From Antedon mediterranea (Eukaryota > Echinodermata > Crinoidea > Comatulida > Antedonidae), in assembly GCF_964355755.1 (NCBI RefSeq), contig NC_092678.1:5802922-5866921 (forward strand): a stretch of DNA of 64,000 nucleotides. Direction: 5' to 3'. Both the position numbers and the translations under genes were made by a program. Of the stretch, positions 50,801-53,690 are shown in pieces (within the stretch, counting starts at the first letter, position 1; each line of letters begins with the position of its first letter). A model generated the notes under the pieces. It saw nothing but the letters and a program-made list of their open reading frames with translations. It was not told the DNA's origin and searched no databases.

Positions 50801-52247
50801 CTTTAAAAATGCGCGTATATGAACACATGAGATGGGAAGATTAGACTCACGAGAATAAAAAATGTATTTTTGTGTAATGTTTATTGTTTAATTTTGCTGA
50901 CTTATTACTCGGACTGTGTCATACCTAACACACACACGTCACACACCCCACACAGCTACTACTAGAATAGAAATGGGTTTAGAGACTAATAATTAGGCCT
51001 GATAGTATTAATAGAAACTATAATTTTAACACGTAATTCTTTAGTAATAAATTATATTAAAAACACCATAAACCAAAGGCTGATTATTTCGACAATCCAC
51101 ACAAAACGACGCTATTCTTCTATGAAATCGCACGCCGCATCCACAGCGGAGATAGGCCTAGAATCGTATCGCAGTTGTATTGTGTAATCACTTCTTGTTG
51201 CTATACGCTTGGGTGCACACGGAACAAGAAAATTTAACTGATGAATTATTCATGTTTATTTTGTGACGTTTCATGAAGGGGTCCCCAACTTATGTACGAA
51301 AAAAAAAATCGCGTCCGGGGCGGATCAATGAATTTGAAATAGTGAGCCCAGGGCCCGTTAGGTAACTGACACCCCTAGATAGTCGAAAATGGTAGTCTCT
51401 CACATAAAATTCATGATAAAATGGCACCCCCCACCCTCCCAGTTGACCCGGAATTTTTTTTTTTATTCAATCAAAACCAACAGCGATAATTACCGCTACT
51501 AACAGGTTTGATACAAACAAAGCCAGGACTGTTTAAAGCACCTTGATTGTTCTTGACATTGATCAGGGGCTTCTCTCGTCCAGTGCCCTCCTTGACCAGA
51601 GGTCTAAGGCAGATACTAGATGCAGGGGCTGCCATAAGAGTCAGCAGTGCTGATTGCAAATGCCTAATGGGACCCCAGCTCCGTATACAGCACCCGCTAT
51701 TCCCAGATGGTCTCCCATCCAAGTTCTAACCAGGCCCAACGTTGCTTAACTTTGGTGATCTGACGAGAACCGGTGTTTCAACGTGGTAAAGCCGTATATG
51801 ACACTCCAATGTATCGCACATAGCAATCAACAAAGCAATCATACTTTTCTACTGGCCAGTAACATTGTTTGCGTATGTTCTGTTAGAGATGCTTATTATG
51901 TGTTTTTTTTTGTCAGTATTTTTAGTCACGTGCGACGCAACTCTACAGCTCACTATGTCGGTCGGTTGGTCGGTAAACACTAACTTATTTTTAAAGAGAT
52001 AATAAAGACTATGTCTGTTAATTCTAGAGTGTGGGGTGTCTTAGCCACCACCTAAATCTGTGCCATTCACAAAAAACCTAGCCTTATGAGGAAACATTTT
52101 TCCAAGCCTACCTCAATTTGCATATCACTTGGCAGGTTAGCTGGCTCAATGTCGGTAATGTTAATGCACTGGTCAAAATGATTCAACCAACGGTTCTCTC
52201 CATCTTTATACGCTCCAGTGCATTCATTGTCATTTTTACGGGTACAT
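14741..52247 (-). CDS. PLXNA: Plexin-A, 3' two thirds (25 shared exons + 2 alternative last exons)
   Basis: A semaphorin receptor of class A: a plasma-membrane protein whose cytoplasmic split GAP domain switches off Rap/R-Ras GTPases on ligand binding, to steer axons and cells. The exons in this window join in phase to about 1,364 residues (1,371 with the other last exon). Order: PSI1 (C-terminal half), IPT1, PSI2, IPT2, PSI3, IPT3-6, transmembrane helix, coiled-coil juxtamembrane, GAP part 1, Rho-binding domain, GAP part 2. Class A is favoured by motifs such as ECKEAFAELQ, VPYSQRP and [18 protein letters not shown]. Both GAP arginine motifs (FIRTLE and LPLRFW) are present, so it should be catalytically competent. 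All splice sites are GT-AG. The Sema domain (about 530 residues) is missing and must lie past 64 kb. Exon coordinates are given separately. Confidence 0.95.
14966..15085 (-). CDS. PLXNA: Plexin-A alternative last exon, proximal
   Basis: Acceptor TTTTCCGTCTCACAG with a good pyrimidine tract, then 39 codons and [23 protein letters not shown] followed by SEVEIAM aligns with the final plexin helix ([23 protein letters not shown]). It ends in a divergent [11 protein letters not shown] tail. There is no donor inside, so it is terminal. In phase with the exon ending at 16778. Confidence 0.85.
   Translation of the reverse strand: MMPKLEEDEIAQEQKLAYKLSEVEIAMGDLYSYTLPLKS
15086..16777 (-). other. Plexin intron before the alternative last exons
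   Basis: AT-rich. It contains a duplicated 52-bp segment (15541 and 15593, TTCCCGCACTCTCTCCCTGT and onward). No other gene. Its 3' end must compete for the two acceptors. Confidence 0.6.
15535..15640. repeat. Two-copy 52-bp tandem duplication
   Basis: The segment TTCCTTCATCTTCCCGCACT..CCCCAGCGCAACCCCAC appears twice, with landmarks at 15541 and 15593. Almost identical copies. Confidence 0.85.
16778..16931 (-). CDS. PLXNA: Plexin-A exon, last shared exon
   Basis: [20 protein letters not shown] and [16 protein letters not shown] match ..YYADIAKMPAISDQDM..HEIYSYITKYKDEI. Phase 0 exit at ATC|GTGAGT. The next codons come from one of two alternative last exons. Confidence 0.96.
17305..17517 (-). 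CDS. PLXNA: Plexin-A exon, GAP part 2 with second Arg
   Basis: [20 protein letters not shown] holds the second GAP arginine. [16 protein letters not shown] and [13 protein letters not shown] follow. Ends two bases into a Glu codon at GTAAGC. Confidence 0.97.
17996..18165 (-). CDS. PLXNA: Plexin-A exon, GAP part 2
   Basis: [36 protein letters not shown] and VHAWKSN match the GAP C-terminal lobe. Leaves two bases into a Ser codon, so the junction reads KSNSLPLRFW as in other invertebrate plexin-As. Confidence 0.96.
18537..18718 (-). CDS. PLXNA: Plexin-A exon, GAP part 2 start
   Basis: A Ser/Pro-rich linker ([12 protein letters not shown]) precedes [12 protein letters not shown] and [20 protein letters not shown], which is diagnostic of class A. 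Donor AAG|GTAATT, phase 0 exit. Confidence 0.96.
19026..19098 (-). CDS. PLXNA: Plexin-A short exon, end of Rho-binding domain
   Basis: [14 protein letters not shown] corresponds to VTDGSSVALVPKQT. The 73-bp exon is required: without it the next exon would open with a TGA. Acceptor TATCTTTCAG, donor ATA|GTAAGT, exit after one base. It is easily missed because of its size. Confidence 0.93.
19305..19655 (-). mobile_element. tRNA-Leu/Ser-headed SINE with (AAAC)n tail
   Basis: On the minus strand the head begins GAGTGAGTGGCCGAGCGGTT (box A TGGCCGAGCGG) and has box B GGTTCGAGGC, spaced as in a type II tRNA with a long variable arm. The body follows to about 19355, then a tail of AAAC repeats to 19305. 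It sits in the plexin intron upstream of the 73-bp exon. Confidence 0.8.
20346..20446 (-). CDS. PLXNA: Plexin-A exon, Rho-binding domain continued
   Basis: [16 protein letters not shown] and [13 protein letters not shown] match ..LEWRQG..ILQDED..DWKRLNTLAHYQ. 101 bp, phase 0 exit at GAG|GTAAGT. Confidence 0.95.
20521..20690. mobile_element. MITE with TTAA ends (piggyBac-like)
   Basis: The left end reads TTAAGCTCTATCTACACTATCA and the right end GATAGTGTAGACAGAGCTTAA, a terminal inverted repeat bounded by TTAA on both sides. 170 bp with further internal inverted pairs (GTGATGTGCCC / GGGCACATCAC). TTAA target duplication is typical of piggyBac-class elements. The same family is at 29761-29872. 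Confidence 0.82.
20843..20999 (-). CDS. PLXNA: Plexin-A exon, Rho-binding domain
   Basis: [20 protein letters not shown] followed by [12 protein letters not shown] is the ubiquitin-like domain that binds Rac/Rnd GTPases. Ends one base into a Glu codon at GTTAGT. Confidence 0.96.
21099..21312 (-). CDS. PLXNA: Plexin-A exon, GAP part 1 to Rho-binding domain
   Basis: [47 protein letters not shown] and LEYETL match the end of GAP part 1. Acceptor CTTTTCCAG, donor CTG|GTAAAT, phase 0 exit. Confidence 0.96.
22512..22586. repeat. 15-bp perfect inverted repeat hairpin
   Basis: CAAGTCTGTATTTTC at 22512-22526 and its exact reverse complement at 22572-22586, around a 45-bp loop. Possibly the remnant of a short foldback element. 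Confidence 0.7.
22734..22866. mobile_element. MITE, GCTTGGTTCCCACT family
   Basis: Ends ACTTGGTTCACACTAGGAAG and (right, reverse) ATGTTCTCACTAGGACGC. Inner TTGACCAATGACAAGC and GATTGGTAAATT are inverted as in the other copies. It ends about 55 bp from a plexin splice donor. Confidence 0.72.
22921..23186 (-). CDS. PLXNA: Plexin-A exon, GAP part 1 with first Arg
   Basis: Contains [14 protein letters not shown], whose FIRTLE arginine is the first catalytic arginine of plexin GAPs. [20 protein letters not shown] and LLADLIEKG follow. 266 bp, ending two bases into an Arg codon. Donor GTAGCG. A MITE ends about 55 bp past the donor. Confidence 0.96.
23351..23496 (-). CDS. PLXNA: Plexin-A exon, start of GAP domain
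   Basis: [35 protein letters not shown] and DHPILRDLP match the opening of the cytoplasmic GAP (AGIPFLDYRTYAMRVLFPG). Enters with two bases, ends phase 0 at CCT|GTAAGT. Confidence 0.96.
24053..24122. mobile_element. Minimal MITE, CAGTAGAAC..CTATTAAGGGGACAC family
   Basis: Just 70 bp: CAGTAGAATCTCTATTAAAG GGACAC and its mirror GTGTCCCTTTAATAGGAG TTCTATT around an 18-bp loop. It forms almost only stem and lies about 24 bp from the donor of the transmembrane exon. The family recurs at least 14 times in the window. Confidence 0.8.
24146..24380 (-). CDS. PLXNA: Plexin-A exon, transmembrane helix and coiled coil
   Basis: After the last extracellular strand ([12 protein letters not shown]) comes a hydrophobic helix of about 22 residues ([20 protein letters not shown]), then basic [11 protein letters not shown] juxtamembrane coiled coil follows ([20 protein letters not shown]), which holds plexin dimers in register. 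Ends with one base of an Ala codon at donor GTATAA, a non-consensus +5/+6. A short MITE lies about 24 bp beyond the donor. Confidence 0.96.
24430..24585 (-). mobile_element. tRNA-headed SINE, CTCTCTnnnCCCAG family
   Basis: The minus strand reads a tRNA-like head (TGTGGTACATTGTGTTAGAC .. GCGTTCAAGACCA, a decayed box B), then the body motif CTCTCTCTACCCAGTTGTAA ATAGG, shared with the SINE at 46560-46730. It inserts next to the donor of the IPT6 exon. Confidence 0.65.
24600..24761 (-). CDS. PLXNA: Plexin-A exon, IPT6
   Basis: [18 protein letters not shown] and [17 protein letters not shown] align with the last IPT repeat. 54 codons, phase 0. Acceptor CACCATAG, donor ATA|GTAAGT. A SINE ends about 15 bp from this donor. 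Confidence 0.94.
25122..25373 (-). CDS. PLXNA: Plexin-A exon, end of IPT5 to start of IPT6
   Basis: 84 codons, phase 0. [18 protein letters not shown] is the IPT5 Cys pair; [10 protein letters not shown] and [14 protein letters not shown] match GFVMDNV..FLYYPDPVLEPL. An acidic [11 protein letters not shown] insert is species-specific. Donor GTAAGA. Confidence 0.94.
25700..25915. mobile_element. CTATTAAGGGGACAC MITE copy
   Basis: Contains AGAATCTCTCCTTTGGGACA, GACACTTTCCCAAGAAAC, TTTAACACTATGGTCAAA and GGTGTCCCCTTAATAGAGGT, in the same order as the long copy at 62343-62543. The right terminus is decayed. Confidence 0.7.
25929..26022 (-). CDS. PLXNA: Plexin-A exon, IPT5 opening
   Basis: [18 protein letters not shown] corresponds to the SGGTLLTVTGTNL strand. 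94 bp, ending in phase 0 at GGA|GTAGGT. Confidence 0.93.
26351..26521 (-). CDS. PLXNA: Plexin-A exon, IPT4-IPT5 junction
   Basis: IHCVTSPVI and [19 protein letters not shown] match vertebrate CLTPP.. and YNYTEDPTILRIDPEWSI. The exon ends two bases into the Ser codon of the next SGGT motif. Donor GTGAAA is weaker than its neighbours. Confidence 0.93.
26650..26786 (-). CDS. PLXNA: Plexin-A exon, start of IPT4
   Basis: [20 protein letters not shown] and [11 protein letters not shown] form the IPT opening with GP.SGGT. Ends with two bases of a Gln codon at GTAAGT. Confidence 0.95.
27064..27178 (-). CDS. PLXNA: Plexin-A exon, end of IPT3
   Basis: [10 protein letters not shown] and EEKYSFV match the second half of IPT3. 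The latter equals vertebrate ..KRFTFV before the next IPT repeat. Acceptor TTTTCAG, donor GTAAGT. Confidence 0.93.
27228..27345 (+). mobile_element. tRNA-headed SINE, CTTGCCTTCCAAT family
   Basis: The head has box A-like TGGTGGTTAACATG and box B GGGTTCAATCC, separated by CTTGCCTTCCAAT. The body contains CACGACTCTTTC..ACTT and GACTTAGTTTATAAGA. The same head and body recur on the minus strand at 52735-52845. Confidence 0.68.
27532..27680 (-). CDS. PLXNA: Plexin-A exon, start of IPT3
   Basis: [20 protein letters not shown] followed by LGLAF is the classic IPT/TIG opening (P..GP..GGT.L.I.G.NLG). Ends with two bases of a Gln codon at GTAAGT. Confidence 0.95.
27750..28680. repeat. GGT/TAATGTT minisatellite, 0.93 kb
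   Basis: Irregular array of GGTGGTGGTAGTAATGTTGG-type units, about 15-21 bp each, in the plexin intron between PSI3 and IPT3. Its composition leaves long open frames on both strands (up to 349 codons). They are Pro/Thr/Leu or Val/Gly repeats without start context or homology, and are not genes. Two subregions differ: TTGG-rich to 28380, GGCAGTGG-interspersed after. Confidence 0.93.
28738..28862. mobile_element. CTATTAAGGGGACAC MITE fragment
   Basis: Reads AACACTAAAGACCAACCCCT ATTCAGAGGATAC..ACTCCTATTCAGAG, matching the interior of the family (AACACTATGG..ACCCCAATTCAGGGGACA). Both termini are lost. Confidence 0.55.
29543..29718 (-). CDS. PLXNA: Plexin-A exon, PSI3
   Basis: [17 protein letters not shown], then [13 protein letters not shown] and CPNPKI give the complete third PSI cysteine pattern. 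176 bp. The first two bases complete a Val codon from the previous exon. Donor AGT|GTAAGT. Confidence 0.95.
29761..29872. mobile_element. MITE with TTAA/TTAC ends
   Basis: The left end TTAAGCTTTGTCTACACTAG and right end TTTGATAGTGTAGACACACC TTAC mirror the element at 20521-20690. The interior AAAAAGTTTTCCCAAATATGG is shared with the array at 11811. Confidence 0.75.
30285..30378 (-). CDS. PLXNA: Plexin-A exon, end of IPT2
   Basis: Encodes [20 protein letters not shown] followed by NFMIDNP, the signature strand before PSI3 (VVWNGNFVIDNP in vertebrates). Enters in phase 0 after TTTTAATAG, leaves with one base at GTAAGT. Confidence 0.94.
31205..31340. repeat. Direct repeat of about 45 bp
   Basis: TCAATATTTACATTGTATGC GATATGTTCCAATTTT recurs about 90 bp later with two changes (GTACGTGATATGTTCC). 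AT-rich intron sequence. Confidence 0.7.
31948..32040 (-). CDS. PLXNA: Plexin-A exon, IPT2 middle
   Basis: 31 codons, phase 0. [11 protein letters not shown] and [10 protein letters not shown] carry the two conserved IPT2 cysteines. Acceptor TTGTTCAG, donor GTAGGC. Confidence 0.92.
32447..32581 (-). CDS. PLXNA: Plexin-A exon, start of IPT2
   Basis: 45 codons, phase 0 to 0. [19 protein letters not shown] and [13 protein letters not shown] match the strand just after PSI2, where vertebrate plexin-A has CPQI..PITLAARNLP. Acceptor TTTCTTCTAG, donor GTAACT. Confidence 0.9.
33727..33802. mobile_element. CTATTAAGGGGACAC MITE, short copy
   Basis: CACAGTAGAGCACCACTATT AAGGGGACAC .. GTGTTCCCAAATAGGAGTTTC. 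Both inverted ends are present, about 75 bp. Confidence 0.7.
35018..35177. mobile_element. CTATTAAGGGGACAC MITE copy with tandem end
   Basis: Begins ATTAGAACTCCTATTAAGAG GACACCTTTGGGACCCAAC and ends GCGGTTCTACTGTGG. The GTGTCCCCTTAATGGGG end unit is repeated three times in a row (35115-35150). Confidence 0.72.
36555..36735. mobile_element. CTATTAAGGGGACAC MITE, long copy
   Basis: ACAGTAAAACAACTCATTTG, ACCTATTCAGAGGACACTTT CCTGTGAAAC, TTTTAACACTACAGGTAAC and GGACACCGCTATTAAAGAAC follow in the family order. The right terminus is eroded. Confidence 0.65.
38930..39575. repeat. 21/42-bp minisatellite
   Basis: The core (about 39265-39565) alternates TTCATCTCAAGCCCCACTGCC and TTCATCTCAAGCCCCACTCCT, a 42-bp dimer of 21-bp units. 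A looser CATTCCAAGTCCTAT-based array leads into it from 38930. Because 21 is a multiple of three, both strands stay open as heptapeptide repeats; neither is a believable gene. Confidence 0.9.
40793..41012. mobile_element. MITE, TTCACACCTGCTCCGGTC family, full copy
   Basis: The left end TCTTTCACACCTGCTCCGGTC and right end GACCGGAGCAGGTGTGAAGGA are inverted repeats of about 25 bp. Inside, TTTTCGTTTTCACAACGC and GCGTTGTGAAAACGAAA form a second inverted pair. About 220 bp, no coding capacity. Confidence 0.85.
43323..43650. mobile_element. MITE with TACAGTCAACT ends (mariner-like)
   Basis: Left TACAGTCAACTTACCC and right GGGAGAGTTGACTGTA, with TA at both outer edges as in Tc1/mariner target duplications. 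328 bp. The interior has a large imperfect foldback (CCAGAGAGTCCGG / CCAAACTCTCTG). Confidence 0.8.
43948..44014 (+). other. G-rich tract
   Basis: GGGGGGAGGGGCGGG and, 30 bp on, a run of nine G's with GGAGG. Possible quadruplex on the plus strand; in the plexin pre-mRNA this is C-rich. Confidence 0.4.
44707..44915 (-). CDS. PLXNA: Plexin-A exon, end of IPT1 and PSI2
   Basis: Carries [13 protein letters not shown] followed by the PSI core [19 protein letters not shown], with the full PSI cysteine ladder. Ends GGKG|GTAAGT in phase 0. Acceptor TTTTCTAG. Confidence 0.95.
44990..45310. repeat. 29-30 bp tandem repeat, about ten copies
   Basis: The unit ACTAGACTCCCAGCAGC followed by (T/C)ACTGAGTATAA recurs from about 44990 to 45300 with increasing divergence at the edges. 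It fills most of the short intron between the IPT1 and PSI2 exons. Confidence 0.88.
45371..45533 (-). CDS. PLXNA: Plexin-A exon, IPT1
   Basis: Begins [11 protein letters not shown] and includes SYFCVFEDI and [14 protein letters not shown], the Cys-bearing strands of the plexin TIG domain between PSI1 and PSI2. Acceptor CTTCAG, donor GTTAGT. Ends after one base of a codon. Confidence 0.93.
45877..46490. repeat. 307-bp perfect-looking tandem duplication
   Basis: The block AAATTCTCAAGCCCAAAGAC ..to CTCATCACCCA occurs twice, offset by 307 bp, without a difference that I could see. The unit contains no gene or SINE head. Confidence 0.88.
46560..46732 (+). mobile_element. tRNA-headed SINE, CTCTCTnnnCCCAG family
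   Basis: Head GGGCGTGTGGCGCAGTGTGT (box A) and GTGAGTTCAAATCC (box B) within 75 bp. Then the body CCTCTCTCCTCCCAGCTGTA CAAATAGGTA and an A-rich tail near 46722. Same family as 24430-24585. Confidence 0.8.
47170..48720. repeat. 1.55-kb pyrimidine tract / CTTCTCC satellite
   Basis: Almost pure C/T on the plus strand, built from variants of a roughly 60-66 bp unit (CTTCTCCTACCTCCACTACT TCTTCTCCCTTCACTCCTTCC). Open frames of 532 and 233 codons across it are Ser/Leu/Pro/Phe repeats and not genes. In the plexin pre-mRNA (minus) it is a purine tract of the same length. Confidence 0.92.
48900..49573 (-). other. AT-rich intron sequence
   Basis: No exon, RNA gene or clear repeat seen between the pyrimidine tract and the foldback element. 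Confidence 0.4.
49999..50035. repeat. 23-bp palindromic insertion with 7-bp duplication
   Basis: In the left foldback arm CAAAGATAGT TAC ACTATCTTTG (50006-50028) is flanked by GTATGAC on both sides. The right arm at the same place (near 50920-50935) has GTATGAC only once and no insertion. Confidence 0.85.
50292..50343. repeat. 38-bp palindromic insertion with 7-bp duplication
   Basis: A perfect palindrome at 50299-50336 (CATGGAGGTATAAAATAAA and its mirror) is flanked by GTTTAAT on both sides. The right arm of the foldback carries GTTTAAT once and no insertion (near 50660). Confidence 0.88.
51454..51797 (-). mobile_element. 5S-rRNA-headed SINE (SINE3-like)
   Basis: Minus strand 51797-51680 is a nearly full-length 5S rRNA-like head: ACGGCTTTACCAC.., AAGTTAAGCAACGTTGGGC (box A region), TTGGATGGGAGACC (box C, unchanged), GGGAATAGCGGGTGCTGTA. 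It is followed by a 215-bp body and an A-run (51454-51464). Changes from a functional 5S gene and the A-tail point to a 5S-derived SINE rather than an rRNA gene. Confidence 0.85.
51925..51990 (-). repeat. Copy of GACC-repeat family end
   Basis: Reads in reverse complement TTAGTGTTTACCGACCAACC GACCGACATAGTGAGCTGTAG AGTTGCGTCGCACGTGACTA. This is the most complete single end of the family here. Confidence 0.7.
52112..52247 (-). CDS. PLXNA: Plexin-A exon, C-terminal half of PSI1
   Basis: Most 5' plexin exon seen. Cys spacing and [10 protein letters not shown] followed by NITDIEP match the end of the first PSI domain, just before IPT1. It starts with the last base of a split codon after TTTCAG and ends in phase 0 at GAG|GTAGGC. 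The preceding PSI half and the Sema domain were not found upstream in the window. Confidence 0.88.
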
Positions 52248-52734
52248 CTGAAATTACAAAACAGTTAATACTTACTAATACAATACCAACGTAAATTTTT
52301 TTTAAAATAAAATTTGTGATAAGCCACTACTAATTAGGACAATTATATGTTAAAAAAATAACGATAGGTACCTGGAAATGAGAGTGCATTACTGTAAGCG
52401 CAGCGGAAGTCCCATTGGGATATGCATTATGCATAATAACATTACACAACAGAAATGAGGATTTGTGGTCAATGATATCACATATGCTATGCAAACACAA
52501 TTTATGCATTAGTGCCATTAATAATATTTAGCAACTTAATTGCAAATTCTCAATTAAAATCCTTTGAAAAAAAATAGTTGAAGTAGTCTGTAACAGAATT
52601 ACAATTTAATTGTAATAATCAACAAAATTTAGGTTATACAGTATGATATTTTCACATCATACACATCCAACAGCAAGCAACTCACAAATTACAGAAATTA
52701 CAGAATTTATCTTTCTTACAAACTAAGTCTCATT

Positions 52735-52845
52735 TGCGGCTTAGCGAGTAAAGTAGAAAGAGTCTCAAGTTACAACAGGATTGAACCAGAACCTTGGGAT
52801 TGGAAGGCAAGTACATTAACCATCAAGCTACCATTTTTTTGTTAC
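52735..52845 (-). mobile_element. tRNA-headed SINE, CTTGCCTTCCAAT family
   Basis: The minus strand reads GGTAGCTTGATGGTTAATGT, CTTGCCTTCCAATCCC, GGTTCAATCCTG, then GACTCTTTCTACTTT and GACTTAGTTTGTAAGAAAGA. It matches the copy at 27228-27345 through head and body. Confidence 0.68.
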
Positions 52846-53424
52846 AAAAATGTTTTTATTTTTAAAAACCAATAGTAATTGGTTGCTACTATATTAAAAC
52901 TATAGTTAACAACTATGGGCCCCGTCCCCCCCCCCCTAATCGTCCTCACACCCATCCCTCCTCATTATCACACCCCACTCTACTCTACAGCTTGTAGGTT
53001 CATTTGTTAAATGGCTTGAGACAATGCAAACTTCTTTCCACTTGTGACTAAACATTTGCATATAATTTAGTACACTTAACACAAAACTCAGGGGATGTTT
53101 CTTTGTCACGGATAAAACCATACTTCCTCTGCTAAACTGGAAAACTTACATTTTTATAGTTCGACTTAAAGTGCTTGTTATGCATCAATGATTTTACATT
53201 TTAACTCCTAAGTACCATTAATTCAAACCTTATGAACAGAAAGCTGGGATTAAAACACACAATTTATGCAGTCTTATCTATTTTAACTCTAAAGTTGATA
53301 TAGTTATGCTGATACAAAAATACCTTCTGATGAGCATGTGTGAGGTTATAGTAGGTTGAGTTGCATCAGATGATCAATTTTTTTTCTATTAAGTTCAACA
53401 TAACATAATTATTTATTTCATAAT

Positions 53425-53690
53425 TTATATTTTATCACTCAAGATACTTCTAGCTATAACTATTACGACCGGAGGAGGGGAGGGACAGTATATTCTAGTT
53501 ATAACTATTACAACTGGAGGGGAGGGACAGTATATTCTAGCTATAACTATTACAACCGGAGGGGAGGGACAGTATATTCTAGCTATAACTATTACAACCG
53601 GAGGGGAGGGACAGTATATTCTAGCTATAACTATTACAACCGGAGGGGAGGGACAATATATTCTCGGTGAACACAAATCCCAAAACGAAA
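53425..53690. repeat. 42-bp minisatellite, five copies
   Basis: The unit TATATTCTAGCTATAACTAT TACAACCGGAGGGGAGGGACAG recurs at about 42-bp steps from 53450 to 53655. The flanking CAAATCCCAAAACGAAATGG TA recurs in altered form near 53842. Confidence 0.88.

Larger units (their letters stand above)
49574..51322. mobile_element. 1.75-kb foldback element
   Basis: Two arms of about 850-900 bp (49574-50471 and about 50512-51322) are inverted copies around a short loop. The outer ends match (GCGCGATTTTTTTTTTCGTAC and its reverse complement), as do the inner ends (CGTATCGCAGTT). A 39-bp segment starting GTGTGCACCCAAGCGTATAG occurs at 49708-49746, again as the loop at 50473-50511, and inverted at 51182-51220. 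Each arm is thus itself an inverted-ended unit. The left arm holds two palindromic insertions that are absent from the right arm. No transposase frame is seen. Confidence 0.88.

Noticed and set aside
50637-50828. 63-codon minus-strand frame in the foldback arm
   Set aside because: The matching part of the other arm does not preserve it, and no domain is seen.
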